This document shows, piece by piece, positions 61,807 to 64,000 of a DNA stretch of 64,000 bases. The notes below the pieces were generated by a model. The model was not told where the DNA came from. It did not search any database and saw only the letters and a list, made by a program, of their open reading frames with translations. The DNA comes from Symbioplanes lichenis. GTDB taxonomy: Bacteria > Actinomycetota > Actinomycetes > Mycobacteriales > Micromonosporaceae. How positions within the stretch are numbered: the first letter of the stretch is position 1; every line of letters starts with the position of its first letter. Location: assembly GCF_030709675.1 (NCBI RefSeq), contig NZ_JAUZQD010000002.1, forward strand, positions 496,001 through 560,000, given 5' to 3'. The translations under genes and the position numbers were made by a program.

Positions 61807-63164
61807 GTCGGCCCCGCGTCGCCGCCGGCCAGGACCTCCGGGCGCCTGACCAGTTTCCCGTTCACGGTGCGCGGCAGCGCGCCGCGGACGACGACCGTAC
61901 TGGGCCGTTTGAAGTTCGCGAGGCGCTGCGCGCACCATCGATGCAGGGAACTGGGTGTCGCCCCGCTCCGGCTGCCCACGTACGCCTCGACGACGCCGTT
62001 GCGGCTGACGACGACCACCTCGTCGACGCCCGGGGCGGCCCGCAGGACGGCCTCCACCTCGGACAACTCGAACTTCAGCCCGCCGACCACGACGACCGGG
62101 TCGGACCGTCCACGGACCCGGAGGACACCTTGGTCGAGGTTGCCCCGGTCACCGGTGTGCAGGCGACCGTCACGGTAGCGTTCGGAGCCCGCCGACGTGA
62201 GGTACGGCGACGCCGGAGTCGCGACGGTGACCTCGCCGTCATCGATGACGACGTCATGTCCGCCGATGACCGGGCCGACAGCGGGTGCATGTGCGCCGGC
62301 CACGTCCATGGCGACCATGCCGAGCTCCGTGAGCCCGTACGACTGACCGGGGACGACACCGTGGGCGCGCGTGAAGGTGTCGTAGGTCCGCTCGGACATC
62401 AGCTCGCCGCCGGACACCACCGCCCGCACGTCACGCAGAGTTCCCGGCGGTAGCGTGGCCAGCAGATCGAAGTGCGCGGGCACGCCACTGATCAGCGTCG
62501 GCCGCAGTCGCTCGGCGGCGGCCTGCAGATCGTGCGGCCGTGCGGACCGCGCGAACGCCAGGGTCGCGCCCGATCGTAGGCCGTGCAGTACGGCGCCGAG
62601 CAGCCCGAAGCTGTGGGCCAGGGAATTGAGCACCAGCACGACGTCGTCCCGCGTCGTCCAGCCGGGCACGTCGGCGAACGCCGCCAGTTCCGCCCGCAGA
62701 CCCTCGGCCCGGCGGCCGATGACCTTCGGCTCGCCGGTGGAACCGGAACTGAACTGCACCAGGGCGTGCGGCCCGCCCGGCAGCCCGGCCGGCGCCCAGT
62801 CGAGCACCTTGACGTCGGGGTCGGCCTCGAACCGGGTCATGATGTGACCGGTGCGCCCGGTGACCACCACGGCCGGCGGTACGGCACGCAGATGTCGTTC
62901 CCGCTCGGCCTCGCTGAGGCGGGGATCCACCAACTGCAGTGGGGTCCCCAGGCCCAGCACGGCCAGAACGACGGCGACGGTCGTCACGCTCGGCCCCAGC
63001 TGCACCGCCACCGGACCGTCCGCGGCTGCGGTCGCGAGAGCCTTCCGCCACTCGGTCACCTTCGACCGCAGTTCACGATAGGTGACCAGGCCATCCGGCG
63101 AAATCACGGCCAGCGCCCGATCCGGTGCCGGAGCGAGCAGGTCCACCAGCCAGTCCGCGGTCAT
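61803..63164 (-). CDS. AMP-dependent synthetase/ligase (acyl- or aryl-activating)
   Basis: 453 aa, from ATG 63164. Adenylation fold: phosphate loop VQFSSGSTGEPKVIG, QSYGLTELG (A5), LHTGDRG (A7), VGGLKFELSEVEAVL (A8 hinge) and PRTVNGKLVRRP with the catalytic Lys. No fused carrier. Shortened relative to typical 500-aa ligases. By context it may activate the benzoate made by the GriH-like pathway as a CoA or carrier thioester. Both ends overlap neighbouring genes by 4 bp. Confidence 0.87.
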   Translation of the reverse strand: MTADWLVDLLAPAPDRALAVISPDGLVTYRELRSKVTEWRKALATAAADGPVAVQLGPSVTTVAVVLAVLGLGTPLQLVDPRLSEAERERHLRAVPPAVVVTGRTGHIMTRFEADPDVKVLDWAPAGLPGGPHALVQFSSGSTGEPKVIGRRAEGLRAELAAFADVPGWTTRDDVVLVLNSLAHSFGLLGAVLHGLRSGATLAFARSARPHDLQAAAERLRPTLISGVPAHFDLLATLPPGTLRDVRAVVSGGELMSERTYDTFTRAHGVVPGQSYGLTELGMVAMDVAGAHAPAVGPVIGGHDVVIDDGEVTVATPASPYLTSAGSERYRDGRLHTGDRGNLDQGVLRVRGRSDPVVVVGGLKFELSEVEAVLRAAPGVDEVVVVSRNGVVEAYVGSRSGATPSSLHRWCAQRLANFKRPSTVVVRGALPRTVNGKLVRRPEVLAGGDAGPT

Positions 63165-64000
63165 CGTTCGAGACAGAACTCGTCGACCGGATAGCCGACG
63201 TGCCGCCGGTCCTCGGCGACATAGCCCAGCAGCTCGGTGCCCGGCTTCAGCTCGGTGACGTTCAGCACCGTGCCGCCGGGACCCAGCAGGCGTACATGCC
63301 AGTCGTCCTGGACGGCGATGCAGACCTGCCGGCCGTCGGCGGCGTTCGCGGTCACCTGCAGCAACGGCCGCCGCTCGAGCTTCGCCCGGCCCACGACGAG
63401 CTTCCGCGTCACGCCCTCGGTGTTCGCCGCCAGAACCGTCATGCCGGCACGCAGCTCGGAGAGGTAGTTCGTGCGGTTGTCCCCCTGCAGCACATAGGAG
63501 TGCAGCGCACCGGCGTTCACCCGGAAGGGCCGTGTCGGCATGTAGGGCAGGGGGTGCGTCTCGCTGCAGCACAGGATGAAACCGTGGGCGAACGAGCCGA
63601 TGAGGATGCCCTCGTTCTCGTCGAAGTGGCTGCAGGTGTCGATGCATACCCGGTCGCCGAGACCAACGTGCTCGATCGACTCGACGACGAGCGTGGCGAG
63701 TTTGAGGGGCGGCGACACGTCGGCGACCACGGCCTGCAGCTCCAGCACCTGCGCGGGCCGCTCGGGGGCGAGCAGCAAACCCTCCGAACCCTTCTCCAGA
63801 ACGCCGAGGACGATCTCGGCCTCCACGGCGTCACTGACCACGCAGATGAGTTCACCGCTCGACTTGTCGGCAGCGGCGATCACGATTTCCAGGGGGATCT
63901 TGGTCGGATCGGTGAACTCGACGACCGTCCGTGGCATCCGCGCCGCGCTGGCGCAGGCCAGCGTCAAGGACTCCTGATCCCGTACGCGGACGAACGCGGC
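63161..64000 (-). CDS. 3-dehydroquinate synthase II / GriH-like enzyme (5'-truncated by window edge)
   Basis: The frame stays open to the window edge (280 codons seen of about 360-400 expected), so the N-terminus lies beyond 64000. Visible signature: VRVRDQESLTLACASAARMPRTVVEF, DPTKIPLEIVIAAA, EKGSEGLLLAP, GSFAHGFILCCSETHPLPYMPTRPFRVNAGALHSYV. This family makes 3-dehydroquinate from a C7 amino-sugar acid in archaea, and as GriH forms 3-amino-4-hydroxybenzoate in streptomycetes together with the aldolase GriI. In a metabolite cluster the GriH role is favoured; a GriI-like aldolase should lie next, outside the window. Confidence 0.82.
   Translation of the reverse strand, partial: AAFVRVRDQESLTLACASAARMPRTVVEFTDPTKIPLEIVIAAADKSSGELICVVSDAVEAEIVLGVLEKGSEGLLLAPERPAQVLELQAVVADVSPPLKLATLVVESIEHVGLGDRVCIDTCSHFDENEGILIGSFAHGFILCCSETHPLPYMPTRPFRVNAGALHSYVLQGDNRTNYLSELRAGMTVLAANTEGVTRKLVVGRAKLERRPLLQVTANAADGRQVCIAVQDDWHVRLLGPGGTVLNVTELKPGTELLGYVAEDRRHVGYPVDEFCLER

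Overview
The window is high-GC DNA (around 70% or more) with many GTG and TTG starts, weak Shine-Dalgarno sites, leaderless-looking starts and densely packed overlapping operons. This fits an actinomycete, most plausibly a Micromonosporaceae (Actinoplanes-like) chromosome arm. That assignment is inference from base composition and gene content; no rRNA or tRNA was seen.

Positions 1-6.2 kb: small genes and secreted enzymes (lipoprotein polysaccharide deacetylase, Tat-exported alpha/beta hydrolase, GNAT acetyltransferase coupled to a second IF-1-like gene, family 2 glycosyltransferase, two-TM protein). Minisatellite-type tandem repeats sit on or next to several of their stop codons. 6.2-13 kb: a secreted M36-type metallopeptidase and the glycolate oxidase operon glcDEF. 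13-24.5 kb: regulators with clear palindromic operators (MarR, TetR), two aldo/keto reductases, an ArsR/MFS pair whose shared 5' region looks deleted, a CNNM/CBS membrane protein, smpB, an esterase, small hypotheticals and a GntR/UTRA regulator. 24.6-29.3 kb: a five-gene, translationally coupled amino-sugar operon (agaS, sugar kinase, DMT permease, tagatose-6-phosphate-type kinase, class II aldolase) with no PTS genes. 29.3-41 kb: a broken Nramp gene, a tandem fusion of two ROK regulators divergent from a sugar MFS-GH3 operon, and a LacI regulator with a GH13-CBM20 amylase sharing an operator-like motif. 41-43.9 kb: roadblock-like protein, DUF574-type methyltransferase, aldehyde dehydrogenase.

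44-64 kb is a specialised-metabolite gene cluster that runs off the right edge. It holds a stand-alone condensation-domain protein and an MFS exporter (minus strand); a methyltransferase, a glutamine-dependent asparagine-synthase-like enzyme and an AurF-type diiron N-oxygenase (plus strand); a flavin reductase, a VOC protein and a second methyltransferase (minus strand); a luciferase-like oxidoreductase and an amidohydrolase (plus strand); and a seven-gene coupled minus-strand operon (DHQS-II/GriH-like, AMP ligase, FabV-like reductase, phosphopantetheinyl transferase, BBE-like oxidase, PhzF-like, acyl-CoA-dehydrogenase-like). The GriH-like enzyme suggests a 3-amino-4-hydroxybenzoate-type precursor, and the N-oxygenase and amidotransferase suggest N-oxidised and/or amidated products.

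The most intriguing observation is inside this cluster: a 22-codon gene (52085-52153, minus) with an excellent Shine-Dalgarno site and a strong hairpin just past its stop, i.e. the layout of a precursor- or carrier-peptide gene. The amidotransferase tail and the oxygenase N-terminus both look like small PqqD/winged-helix peptide-binding modules. Together these suggest a peptide-dependent or peptide-scaffolded pathway that should be tested.
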